From Enterococcus raffinosus (GTDB lineage Bacteria > Bacillota > Bacilli > Lactobacillales > Enterococcaceae), in the NCBI RefSeq assembly GCF_018917525.1, contig NZ_JAHLOS010000013.1:1-64000 (forward strand): a DNA stretch of 64,000 nucleotides, read 5' to 3'. Numbering within the stretch: the stretch's first letter is position 1; each line of letters begins with the position of its first letter. This document shows positions 57,236 to 64,000 of the stretch, one piece after another. Made by a program: the position numbers and the translations under genes. The notes beneath the pieces were generated by a model. That model made no database searches. It was given only the letters and a program-made list of their open reading frames with translations, and was not told the DNA's origin.

Positions 57236-57832
57236 ATGAAGAAAAAACTATATTTGATGCGCCATGGAGAAACGCTATTTAATGTCTTGAAAAAAGTTCA
57301 GGGAGCCTGTGATTCACCCCTAACTGAAAAAGGAATTCAACAGGCACAGCTGGCCCGAGACTTTTTTCAAGAACATGGCATTAATTTTGATCATGCCTAC
57401 TCCTCTACCCAGGAGCGCGCTTGCGACACGTTAGAGGTTATTACTGAAAATAAAGAGTATCAACGACTGAAGGGCCTTAAGGAAATGAATCATGGATTAT
57501 ATGAAGGAGAGCCACAATTTTTACAGCCTGATGGCGCCGAATATTTTGAAACATTTTATTCACAATTTGGCGGGGAATCCTTATCAGCTGTTCAAAAGCG
57601 AGTGAGCGCTACTTTGCATCAAATTATGGCAATTGAGGATCATCAACAGGTCTTAGCTGTCTCCCATAACGGCGCATGCATCGCTTTTCTACAAACACTC
57701 CAGCAGGAAAACAAGGATGCGTTGATTCGGGCTTATCCAAATTGCGCAATTTTTATTTTTAATTATGCGGAAAAACAATTCGAGTTAGAAGATATTATTG
57801 ATCCATCAACAAAGCAAAGCATCTTATTCTAA
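57236..57832 (+). CDS. Histidine phosphatase family protein, cytoplasmic
   Basis: A 198-residue phosphatase. RHG motif LMRHGETLFNVLKKVQGACDSPLT; second His in AVSHNGACIAFL. Length and features are those of phosphoglycerate mutase-like phosphatases. No signal, in contrast to the lipoprotein at 50208-51026. ATG at 57236 has GGAGG 6 bases upstream; the frame starts 7 codons earlier without SD. Substrate unknown. Confidence 0.85.
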   Translation: MKKKLYLMRHGETLFNVLKKVQGACDSPLTEKGIQQAQLARDFFQEHGINFDHAYSSTQERACDTLEVITENKEYQRLKGLKEMNHGLYEGEPQFLQPDGAEYFETFYSQFGGESLSAVQKRVSATLHQIMAIEDHQQVLAVSHNGACIAFLQTLQQENKDALIRAYPNCAIFIFNYAEKQFELEDIIDPSTKQSILF

Positions 57833-57868
57833 AAAAAAGCGACGATCGTAAAATGATCGCCGCTTTTT
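57833..57868. terminator. Bidirectional terminator
   Basis: GC-rich stem with arms about 57837-57847 and 57855-57865, flanked by A6 and T5. Serves the phosphatase gene and the converging histidine kinase gene. Confidence 0.85.
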
Positions 57869-58904
57869 AGTGTTTTGGTAAAACCAAACGAAAAATACTG
57901 CCTTCTCCCTTTTCACTTTGTACATCCAGGTTGCCCTTTAACTGTTTGGCTAGGCTTTTGCTGATATAAAGTCCTAATCCCGAGCCGCCTGTCTCTGGAT
58001 TTCGTGATTTTTCGACCCGATATAATCGTTCAAAAATTTTCTGCTGATCGGCTTTTTTTATTCCTAGTCCTTCGTCTCTGATAGCAAAAAGAATTTGATT
58101 TTTTTTGGTTTCTATTTTTAAATAGATTGTTGTATTTTTGGGAGAATACTTACTGGCATTCTCAATCAAATTGGTTAGAATCCGATTCAGCTTGTCCTCA
58201 TCTGTTGTCAAAGTTTTCAACTGTGGATCAACTTCAAGTGTCAACTTCTGCTGTTTTTTCCTTAAAATATAATCAAAGCTAGATAACAGCGTCAGCAAAA
58301 ATTGATCCAGCCAGATCACCTGCTCTTGGTTAACCGAACTTTGTGTCGATGCCCTTTCCATTGCCGCTACTTCCATCAATTGTTTGGTTAATGAACTCAA
58401 ACGATCAATTTGAAACGCCATTTGTTCCAGTGTTTTGTCAATCTCATCCTTTGAGATGATCCCATCTTGGATCGCTTCAATCTGATTTTTGACCGCGGTG
58501 ATCGGTGTTTTGATATCATGCCCTAACTGAGACACCAGATTGCTCTTATCCTGTTCACTTTTCTCTAACGCAGTAAAGCTGTCGGCCAAAGCAGCGACCA
58601 TTTCATTAAAGTCATCTGCCAATATTTGTAGTTCCTTTGGCGCATGTTGCAGTTGAATCTCAGTAAACTGATTCTCCTTAATTACTTTGGTCTGCTGACT
58701 AAGTTTATTTAAGGAGGAAAACGTATTGCGAAGCAAGAATAAGCCTAACCCAGTTCCTAAAATATTAGCCAAGATCGTGATACCAATAATCAAGTAGCCA
58801 TCGTGATCCGTTAAATACATTTTGCTAATACTAAACCAAACGATCAGAATAACCACTAAACTTGACGATAAGAAGGATAAAACTAACATATTCCTTAATT
58901 TCAT
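57867..58904 (-). CDS. Membrane histidine kinase
   Basis: A 345-residue sensor kinase with two N-terminal membrane segments close together (residues about 7-30 and 35-60), a HAMP-like region, H-box SQLGHDIKTPITAV, and ATPase boxes NLIENASKYSP, DEGLGIKKADQ and GGSGLGLYISKSL. The short external loop resembles intramembrane-sensing kinases, which often respond to cell-envelope stress. Lies 3 bases after the regulator gene. Confidence 0.88.
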   Translation of the reverse strand: MKLRNMLVLSFLSSSLVVILIVWFSISKMYLTDHDGYLIIGITILANILGTGLGLFLLRNTFSSLNKLSQQTKVIKENQFTEIQLQHAPKELQILADDFNEMVAALADSFTALEKSEQDKSNLVSQLGHDIKTPITAVKNQIEAIQDGIISKDEIDKTLEQMAFQIDRLSSLTKQLMEVAAMERASTQSSVNQEQVIWLDQFLLTLLSSFDYILRKKQQKLTLEVDPQLKTLTTDEDKLNRILTNLIENASKYSPKNTTIYLKIETKKNQILFAIRDEGLGIKKADQQKIFERLYRVEKSRNPETGGSGLGLYISKSLAKQLKGNLDVQSEKGEGSIFRLVLPKH

Positions 58905-58907
58905 CGT

Positions 58908-59597
58908 CTATCCCTCCATCTTGTAGCCCAATCCCCAAACTGTTTGAATATGAGGATAAGGTAAACCATCTGCTGTCGTCTCCAACTTTTCTCTTAAACT
59001 ATGAATATGGACATTCAATGTATTCGCATCATCAAAATACTCTGTTTGCCAAATTTTTTCATATAATTCAGATTTAGGGAAAACTTTCCCAATATTTTGT
59101 AAAAACAATAGAAGCAATTGAAACTCCTTAATTGATAACTCTAGTCTTTGATCATACAATAAGGCTTGAAATTTTTCCTCATCGATCTTAAATGGACCTG
59201 CTTCAAGAGTATTTGATAGGCGGTCTTCCTTTCTTCCAACACGCCGTAAAATATTTTTCACCCGTAGTGTCAATTCTCGCGGGCTAAAGGGCTTCGTAAT
59301 AAAATCATCTGCACCAAGGGTTAAAGAAAAAATCTTGTCCTTCTCTTGATCCTTCGCACTCACAAAGATGAATGGCGTATCGTCAGCTTTTTCAAGGACC
59401 TTTTCGATAAAATCATACCCATCCATTTCTGGCATCATGATATCCGTAATAATCAAATCCAACGATTCTTTTTGAAAGAAAGCCAGGGCTTCCTTACCAT
59501 TATTAGCAGAAAAAACTTTGTATCCTTCTTTTACTAAATAACGTGATACGATGTCTAAAATGGCCTTCTCATCATCCACTACTAATATTTTTTGCAT
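58908..59597 (-). CDS. OmpR-family response regulator
   Basis: About 229 residues. Receiver domain with phospho-acceptor Asp in LIITDIMMPEMDG and Lys in FITKPFSPREL; winged-helix domain ending TVWGLGYKMEG. The ATG at 59597 fits the SD AGAGGTGG better than the GTG at 59606. It is divergent to the WxL gene, whose upstream region has a pair of direct repeats that could be its sites. Confidence 0.88.
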   Translation of the reverse strand: MQKILVVDDEKAILDIVSRYLVKEGYKVFSANNGKEALAFFQKESLDLIITDIMMPEMDGYDFIEKVLEKADDTPFIFVSAKDQEKDKIFSLTLGADDFITKPFSPRELTLRVKNILRRVGRKEDRLSNTLEAGPFKIDEEKFQALLYDQRLELSIKEFQLLLLFLQNIGKVFPKSELYEKIWQTEYFDDANTLNVHIHSLREKLETTADGLPYPHIQTVWGLGYKMEG

Positions 59598-59752
59598 AAC
59601 ATCCACCTCTCGCCCTATAGTAATCCAGACGTGCTAAAAAAGCACTCAATTGATTCGTAAATTAGTTTAAATTAAGGCTTAACTATTTCTTAAGTGGATG
59701 ATAAACAATCCTTAAATGATCATTTTCATGATAAAAAAACAAGCGCTTATTT

Positions 59753-59813
59753 TTGTCAACAAAAGGGGTAAATAGTTATAGTATATGATAAAAAATAACG
59801 AAAAGGGGCAAAT
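59753..59813 (+). promoter_or_regulatory. WxL gene promoter with 40-base-spaced direct repeats
   Basis: -35 TTGTCA (59753-59758) and -10 TATAGT (59777-59782), spacing 18. The repeat AAAAGGGG(T/C)AAAT occurs at 59761-59773 (inside the spacer) and at 59801-59813 (downstream of the -10), 40 bases apart, about four helix turns. It is a likely operator pair. The 349-base gap 59598-59946 has no gene. Confidence 0.5.
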
Positions 59814-59946
59814 TATATAGCTGGAAATTTTTTCTTCCTGTGACTTATGATTTGATTAAGGAACAGCATCGTTGTTTTTTTATTTCCTCAGAAGTACAGT
59901 TATACCCGTTAAGAGAAACACACAAAACAAAAAGGGAGTCTTTACT

Positions 59947-60858
59947 ATGACGACAAGAAAATTTGGAACGGTGGCAGCTGTCACGATCCTAAGCAGTATC
60001 GCATTGGGAGGGTTTATCAAAACTGATTCAACTACTGTTCACGCTGCGGCTAACTTCACACAAGGAGAAAAAGAAACGCGTAATCCAATGGGTGCAGCCC
60101 TTGGAAGTACAATGGCGAAGAAATACAATATCTCAATGCCAGAAACAAATAAAGGTTACTTCTCAGGTGGTTCAATGTACATCGGCCCCCGTGTTGGAAC
60201 CAGTGCCGCTGGTGCAACTTCTACGATTCAAGTAAAAGTTTCAAAAACGTCTAAAGGAACGACCTTTGAATTAGAACCAGCAAAGGCCGGCAAACAACCG
60301 GATGCTGCAACCCTTCGTCTAGATGGCGTACCAAATATCTCTTTCAGCAATACTAAAAAAGAAGACATCAAAAAAGGCGATGTTACCTTAATGGCTGATA
60401 GCTACAAAGTCGATAAAGGCACAAGCGCTGAAAAAATGGCCTTCGATGGCAACAAAGATGGTTTGATCGAAATCAACGATAAGACCATGAGCGATAAAAG
60501 CATGGGTTGGTCCTTATTTGCTGCTATCACTCCCTTAATGGACAAAGACGGTGATACACTGAACGCTACGTTGAATCTTAAATTAACCGGCGACAACGGT
60601 GTGGAAGGAACATCAACCGGCCTTGACAGTATAAACGGTGAAGCAAAAACAGTCTTAACGGCAGCTAAAGGTACTGGTATGAACACAACTAAAGTGATGG
60701 TTGATCAAAAGACCACAACCTTGAAGATCAATAAAAATGAAAACATCCAAGCAGGTGTCTATCAAGCAAATGTTGTTTGGACGTTAGCCAATGATGCCGA
60801 CGCACAAGCAAACATGGCAAATGCCAATGCTAATCGTGGTGCCATCAACAACCAATAA
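59947..60858 (+). CDS. WxL-domain secreted surface protein
   Basis: A 303-residue exported protein. Signal peptide ends near VHAAANF (about residue 36). C-terminal WxL domain motifs are GWSLFAAI and VVWTLANDA, which bind peptidoglycan without covalent anchoring. WxL proteins usually come in gene clusters with DUF916 and small LPXTG proteins; here it stands alone. ATG at 59947 has AAAGGGAG upstream; the longer frame to 59872 lacks an SD and would spoil the signal. Long 5' leader of about 150 bases. Likely regulated by the adjacent two-component system. Confidence 0.85.
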   Translation: MTTRKFGTVAAVTILSSIALGGFIKTDSTTVHAAANFTQGEKETRNPMGAALGSTMAKKYNISMPETNKGYFSGGSMYIGPRVGTSAAGATSTIQVKVSKTSKGTTFELEPAKAGKQPDAATLRLDGVPNISFSNTKKEDIKKGDVTLMADSYKVDKGTSAEKMAFDGNKDGLIEINDKTMSDKSMGWSLFAAITPLMDKDGDTLNATLNLKLTGDNGVEGTSTGLDSINGEAKTVLTAAKGTGMNTTKVMVDQKTTTLKINKNENIQAGVYQANVVWTLANDADAQANMANANANRGAINNQ

Positions 60859-60867
60859 TAGTTACAG

Positions 60868-60910
60868 AAAAGTGCCCGACTCTCATTGAGACGGACACTT
60901 TTTTATTTTT
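60868..60910 (+). terminator. Terminator of the WxL gene
   Basis: Arms AAAAGTGCCCG and CGGACACTTTT (one mismatch) followed by T-rich sequence, 10 bases after the stop. May also serve the converging lipoprotein gene. Confidence 0.8.
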
Positions 60911-60916
60911 CTCTCA

Positions 60917-61387
60917 CTAATCAACTCGCTCAACTACTACTTCGTCATTCCCTAACTGATCCGCCAGTTTTTCTGCGGCTCTTATGTGGCCAATCCTAGT
61001 ATATGAATAGTCTGTTGTAAATGATTGGTAAAAAATTACGAAAGTGTTCTTGCCGTATAACATCACATCTCCGATTTCAATCCTGTTAACTTGCTCTTCG
61101 TGCATCAGCAGACTTTGAGGAAGATCATAGTATTTTTCATTTTGATGGAGATCACGCATCGTAAATCTATCTGGTACTATCAACAACAGTTCTTTTGCAG
61201 TCGAATTGTCAGCTAATTCTAGCTCAAATACTTCCCCGTTCATGCGTAATCGCATCCGATTATAGCTCTTCTCTTCACTGTCTTCGGTTATTTGACTTGT
61301 AGTTGTTTTTCGAGCTCCCTCTTGCGAACAGCCACACAGTAAAATACTTAACAGGCTCATGAATAGAAAAATGTGGAAATATTTCAT
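60917..61387 (-). CDS. Small lipoprotein with cyclophilin-like fold
   Basis: About 156 residues. Lipobox LLCGC near residue 20 of the mature start choice. The rest (MRLRMNGEVFELELADNSTAKELL, IEIGDVMLYGKNTFVIFYQSF) matches the cyclophilin-like domain family of unknown function, often found near flavin or oxidoreductase genes. ATG at 61387 is favoured, with GAGGTG six bases before it. No functional assignment. Confidence 0.75.
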   Translation of the reverse strand: MKYFHIFLFMSLLSILLCGCSQEGARKTTTSQITEDSEEKSYNRMRLRMNGEVFELELADNSTAKELLLIVPDRFTMRDLHQNEKYYDLPQSLLMHEEQVNRIEIGDVMLYGKNTFVIFYQSFTTDYSYTRIGHIRAAEKLADQLGNDEVVVERVD

Positions 61388-61440
61388 CCTCATCACCTCG
61401 TATCGGTCAAAAGCTTCTATTAACTATAACTATACATTAG

Positions 61441-62004
61441 CTAAATTTCCTTGATCACTTTTGCGGGAGTTCCCGCTACGATTGTATTATCGGGCACATC
61501 TTTGGTAACCGTCGAATCCGCAGCGACAATAGCATTCTTTCCTACGGTTACTCCAGGTAAGATCGTGACATTGGCACCGATCCATGCATTTTCTTCGATT
61601 TTAACAGAAGCTACCGAAAGGCCGTGCCGTTTTTTTGGATCAGTTAAATGATTGATCGAAATAATTCGACTCATGGGGCCAATCAATACATGGTCTTCGA
61701 TTACGATACCGCCTAAATCAACAAACGTCACATTCTGATTAATAAAAATATCTTTTCCAAATGAGATGTGCTTTCCAAAATCAGTGTAGAAAGGCTGAGA
61801 GATTGTCACAGACTCGTCAACGTTCCTACCGGTAATTTTTTCTAAATACCTCCTCATTTCTTTAGGTGTGAGATAATCGCTATTCATTTCCATTACTAGC
61901 TCTTCATTATTGGCTTTCAACTCATGGATCTCATTATAAATAGTTGATTCCTGTAAAATCTCGATTTTTTGGATCTTCGCTAATAGTTCATGCTTGATCA
62001 TCAT
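61441..62004 (-). CDS. Sugar O-acetyltransferase, left-handed beta-helix (LacA/Maa type)
   Basis: A 187-residue hexapeptide-repeat protein. [22 protein letters not shown] and [22 protein letters not shown] form the left-handed helix; the catalytic His of this family lies near ISINHLTDP. Members acetylate galactosides, maltose or nodulation factors, but substrate here is unknown. Divergent from a LysR regulator gene 104 bases away, which probably controls it. Confidence 0.82.
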   Translation of the reverse strand: MMIKHELLAKIQKIEILQESTIYNEIHELKANNEELVMEMNSDYLTPKEMRRYLEKITGRNVDESVTISQPFYTDFGKHISFGKDIFINQNVTFVDLGGIVIEDHVLIGPMSRIISINHLTDPKKRHGLSVASVKIEENAWIGANVTILPGVTVGKNAIVAADSTVTKDVPDNTIVAGTPAKVIKEI

Positions 62005-62108
62005 CTTTTCCTCCTATTGTTGCTGAAATAAGTATACTTCGCTATACTAACGATGACTAATACTTATACAGAATACCCAACTATCGCTTTTAGTTATAGG
62101 AGGAAACC

Positions 62109-62975
62109 ATGGAATTACGAGTGCTGAATTACTTTTTGACGGTTGCTAGAGAAGGAACGATTAGTAAGGCCGCGGAGGTCCTGCATCTTTCTCAGCCCAC
62201 CCTGTCAAAACAGTTGAAGGATCTAGAAGAAGAATTAGGTGTACAGCTTTTTGTTCGGGGAAATCGTGAAATTTCACTGACGGAGGATGGCGTTTATTTG
62301 CAAAATCGCGGCAAAGAAATTTTGTCATTGGTCTCTACGACCACGTCAAATCTCCAAAAAAATGAAGTGATTGGCGGCGATATTATGATTGGTGGCGGTG
62401 AGACGCAAGCCTTTCAATTTTTATCTGCTATTTTGAACGATTTAATGGAAAATTACCCCGATATCAAGGTTCATATGTATAGCGGGAACGCTGACGATGT
62501 GAAGGACAAAATCGATAAGGGACTGCTTGACTTTGGTTTAGTGATCGATCCAGTTGAAAAGCAAAAGTACGAGTACGTTTCGCTGCCTGTTGTTGACCGC
62601 TGGGGTATCTTAATTAATCAGGAGCACAAGTTAGCAAAAAAAGGGTACGTTACTCCAGCAGATTTGAAGAAGCAACCGCTAATGATATCCAGCCAAACCT
62701 TAGTAAACAATCAACTATCAGAATGGCTAGGTGGAAACCTAAACAATTTTACTATTGTCGGCAGCTACAATTTACTCTACAATGCTTCTCTTTTAGTTAA
62801 AGAAGGAGCTATCATCGCCTTTGGCATTGATGGGATTCTTAATACGAAAGACAGCGGACTAGTCTTTATCCCACTCAAACCTGCATTAACTTCGACCATT
62901 AGTGTCATTTGGAAAAAGAAGCAAGTTTTTTCAAACGCCGCCGCCCTTTTTCTTGAAATACTAGTGAACCAATAA
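62109..62975 (+). CDS. LysR-family transcription regulator
   Basis: A 288-residue protein. N-terminal HTH: MELRVLNYFLTVAREGTISKAAEVLHLSQPTLSKQLKDLE. The remainder is the periplasmic-binding-like effector domain. SD AGGAGGAAACC is optimal. By gene order it should act on the divergent acetyltransferase; LysR proteins usually bind between divergent genes. Confidence 0.9.
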   Translation: MELRVLNYFLTVAREGTISKAAEVLHLSQPTLSKQLKDLEEELGVQLFVRGNREISLTEDGVYLQNRGKEILSLVSTTTSNLQKNEVIGGDIMIGGGETQAFQFLSAILNDLMENYPDIKVHMYSGNADDVKDKIDKGLLDFGLVIDPVEKQKYEYVSLPVVDRWGILINQEHKLAKKGYVTPADLKKQPLMISSQTLVNNQLSEWLGGNLNNFTIVGSYNLLYNASLLVKEGAIIAFGIDGILNTKDSGLVFIPLKPALTSTISVIWKKKQVFSNAAALFLEILVNQ

Positions 62976-63151
62976 AACGAAATCTTCGTGATTTTTTTGT
63001 ATAAGCAGTACAATAGTGGTGTTAATGAGAGAATCTGTTTACGAAATCCACACAACGGCTTAATTATCATTTGTGGAATCGTAGAAAAAACGGCAAAATC
63101 GTTCTCAAGCCTTTTTGATCGTTAATCAGCCAGATTTTCTTGAAAACACCC

Positions 63152-63185
63152 GATTTAAATTTTTCTGAAGAGGAAAATTTAAATC
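63152..63185. repeat. Perfect 12-base inverted repeat before isochorismatase gene
   Basis: GATTTAAATTTT (63152-63163) and AAAATTTAAATC (63174-63185) lie 28 bases before the start codon of the hydrolase gene. AT-only palindrome, possible operator (for example TetR/MarR-like). No regulator gene sits next to it in the window except the LysR gene. Confidence 0.4.
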
Positions 63186-63212
63186 TATCACTAGAAATTA
63201 GGAGTGGACAGA

Positions 63213-63830
63213 ATGACTAGCTATGCTAAAAGAACCGAAGACGAATTACTTTCACCAGAAAATACTGTGTTGACAGTGATCGACTATCAACCGACACAAA
63301 TCAACTCGATCAATTCCATGAATCGCTCAGAATTGATACGTAACACAGAAATCGTTATCGAGCTGGCAAAACTTTATAATATCCCGATCGTCCTTTCTAC
63401 CGTAAATGTTGAAAAAGGCTGGAACACCGATACGATCCCTGTTTTGAAAAAAGCTGTTGGTGAAGATGTCCCTTCTTATGATCGCAGCTCCATCAATGCC
63501 TGGGAAGACAAAGAATATAACGAAGCGATCAAAGCAACGGGACGGAAAAAAATCCTGATCCTGGCATTATGGACAGAAGCTTGCTTGACCTTCCCAACTT
63601 TAGATGCGCTAAAAGAAGGTTATGAAGTCTACCCAATTGTCGATGCAGTCGGCGGAACTTCAACTATTGCGCATGAAACTGCTTTACGTCGTGTCGAACA
63701 GGCAGGTGCACAATTAACCTCCATCGCCCAGCTCGCTTGCGAATTACAACGAGATTGGAATCGTGAAGACACCGTTCCAGGATTTGATGAATTGATGACC
63801 AAATTCGGTGCCTTTTCTAACTTAAGATAG
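63213..63830 (+). CDS. Isochorismatase-family cysteine hydrolase
   Basis: A 205-residue hydrolase. Catalytic Asp in TVLTVIDYQPTQ, Lys region in ILILALWTEACLTFPTLDALK, with the nucleophilic Cys in TEACLTF. The family includes nicotinamidase-like, carbamoylase-like and YcaC-type enzymes; YcaC is the closest by look. The ATG at 63213 has AGGAG 8 bases upstream; a GTG at 63204 is less likely. Substrate unknown. Confidence 0.82.
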   Translation: MTSYAKRTEDELLSPENTVLTVIDYQPTQINSINSMNRSELIRNTEIVIELAKLYNIPIVLSTVNVEKGWNTDTIPVLKKAVGEDVPSYDRSSINAWEDKEYNEAIKATGRKKILILALWTEACLTFPTLDALKEGYEVYPIVDAVGGTSTIAHETALRRVEQAGAQLTSIAQLACELQRDWNREDTVPGFDELMTKFGAFSNLR

Positions 63831-63838
63831 CGTTACAC

Positions 63839-63877
63839 AAAAAGTAGCTACGCCGATATTTGGCATAGCTACTTTTT
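63839..63877 (+). terminator. Terminator of the isochorismatase gene
   Basis: Arms AAAAAGTAGCTA (63839-63850) and TAGCTACTTTTT (63866-63877), perfect, with T-run, 8 bases after the stop. Confidence 0.9.
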
Positions 63878-63952
63878 AAGCTTATTGATTGATGTCCTAT
63901 GTTCATCTTGTCCTATTGAAGCTTTTCACAGATTACTTAGATAAAGAAACGC

Positions 63953-64000
63953 CTACTCAATATATTGTGTGTCACCGATCTTATCTAAGGTATATTTACC
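63953..64000 (-). CDS. Possible 3' end of a minus-strand gene, cut by window edge
   Basis: In minus-strand sense the last 15 codons of an open frame read GKYTLDKIGDTQYIE and then TAG. The residues look protein-like and a gene entering from the right is plausible. It is too short for any family call. Confidence 0.35.
   Translation of the reverse strand, partial: GKYTLDKIGDTQYIE

Overview
The window looks like a chromosomal segment of a low-GC Gram-positive bacterium of the Lactobacillales, most probably an Enterococcus. The clues are an H2O2-forming alpha-glycerophosphate oxidase beside a glycerol kinase that carries the HPr-phosphorylatable histidine, many PTS parts, a WxL surface protein, sortase-type surface proteins, cre-like and RAT-type controls, and strong AGGAGG ribosome binding sites. 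The species is not certain; the glycerol kinase differs clearly from what I recall of E. faecalis and E. casseliflavus.

Layout. 1-1 kb: the 5' part of an IS91-family transposase running off the left edge. 1-3.5 kb: M20 amidohydrolase plus MFS transporter. 3.6-10.6 kb: a glycerol and dihydroxyacetone supercluster, all on the minus strand (glpO-glpK-glpF, a GNAT gene, dhaK-dhaL-dhaM), with a promoter and cre-like box before glpO. 10.9-13.7 kb: a two-component system followed by a secreted Gln-rich protein. 13.7-15.6 kb: a P1B-type metal ATPase with a Fur-like box upstream. 15.9-18 kb: a secreted protein with nine ChW repeats and a C39-like peptidase domain. 18.3-26 kb: the complete kdpFABCDE potassium-uptake operon, including the tiny kdpF. 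26.1-29.9 kb: a flavin-type oxidase, an MFS exporter and two tandem HAD phosphatases, one of them behind a ykkC-like riboswitch leader. 30-37.8 kb: a 2062-residue adhesin and an Mga-like regulator.

38.5-45 kb: a sugar(-acid) PTS operon (EIIA, EIIB, UlaA-like EIIC, SIS isomerase, a broken DapA-family aldolase, a KDPG-type aldolase and a PRD regulator). 45.2-50.2 kb: an Rgg-like regulator facing a GNAT gene, and an AraC regulator facing an iron-sulfur flavoenzyme of the enoate reductase type. 50.2-52.9 kb: a 6-phospho-beta-glucosidase and a histidine-phosphatase lipoprotein, each preceded by a LicT/BglG-type RAT-terminator. 52.9-56.7 kb: a double-MerR regulator, a HelD-like helicase and a DUF2922-like protein. 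57.2-63.9 kb: a second histidine phosphatase, a two-component system divergent from a WxL protein, a small lipoprotein, an acetyltransferase facing a LysR regulator, and an isochorismatase-family hydrolase.

How parts work together: glycerol enters through GlpF, is phosphorylated by GlpK and oxidised by GlpO to DHAP; DhaKLM feeds free dihydroxyacetone to the same DHAP with phosphate from PEP. KdpDE should switch on KdpFABC when potassium is low. The PTS locus should import and phosphorylate an unknown sugar or sugar acid and cleave it to pyruvate, but its DapA-like gene carries a frameshift and a stop codon. The most striking non-coding elements are the ykkC-like leader at about 28.9-29.05 kb and the duplicated RAT-terminators at 51.1 and 52.7 kb.
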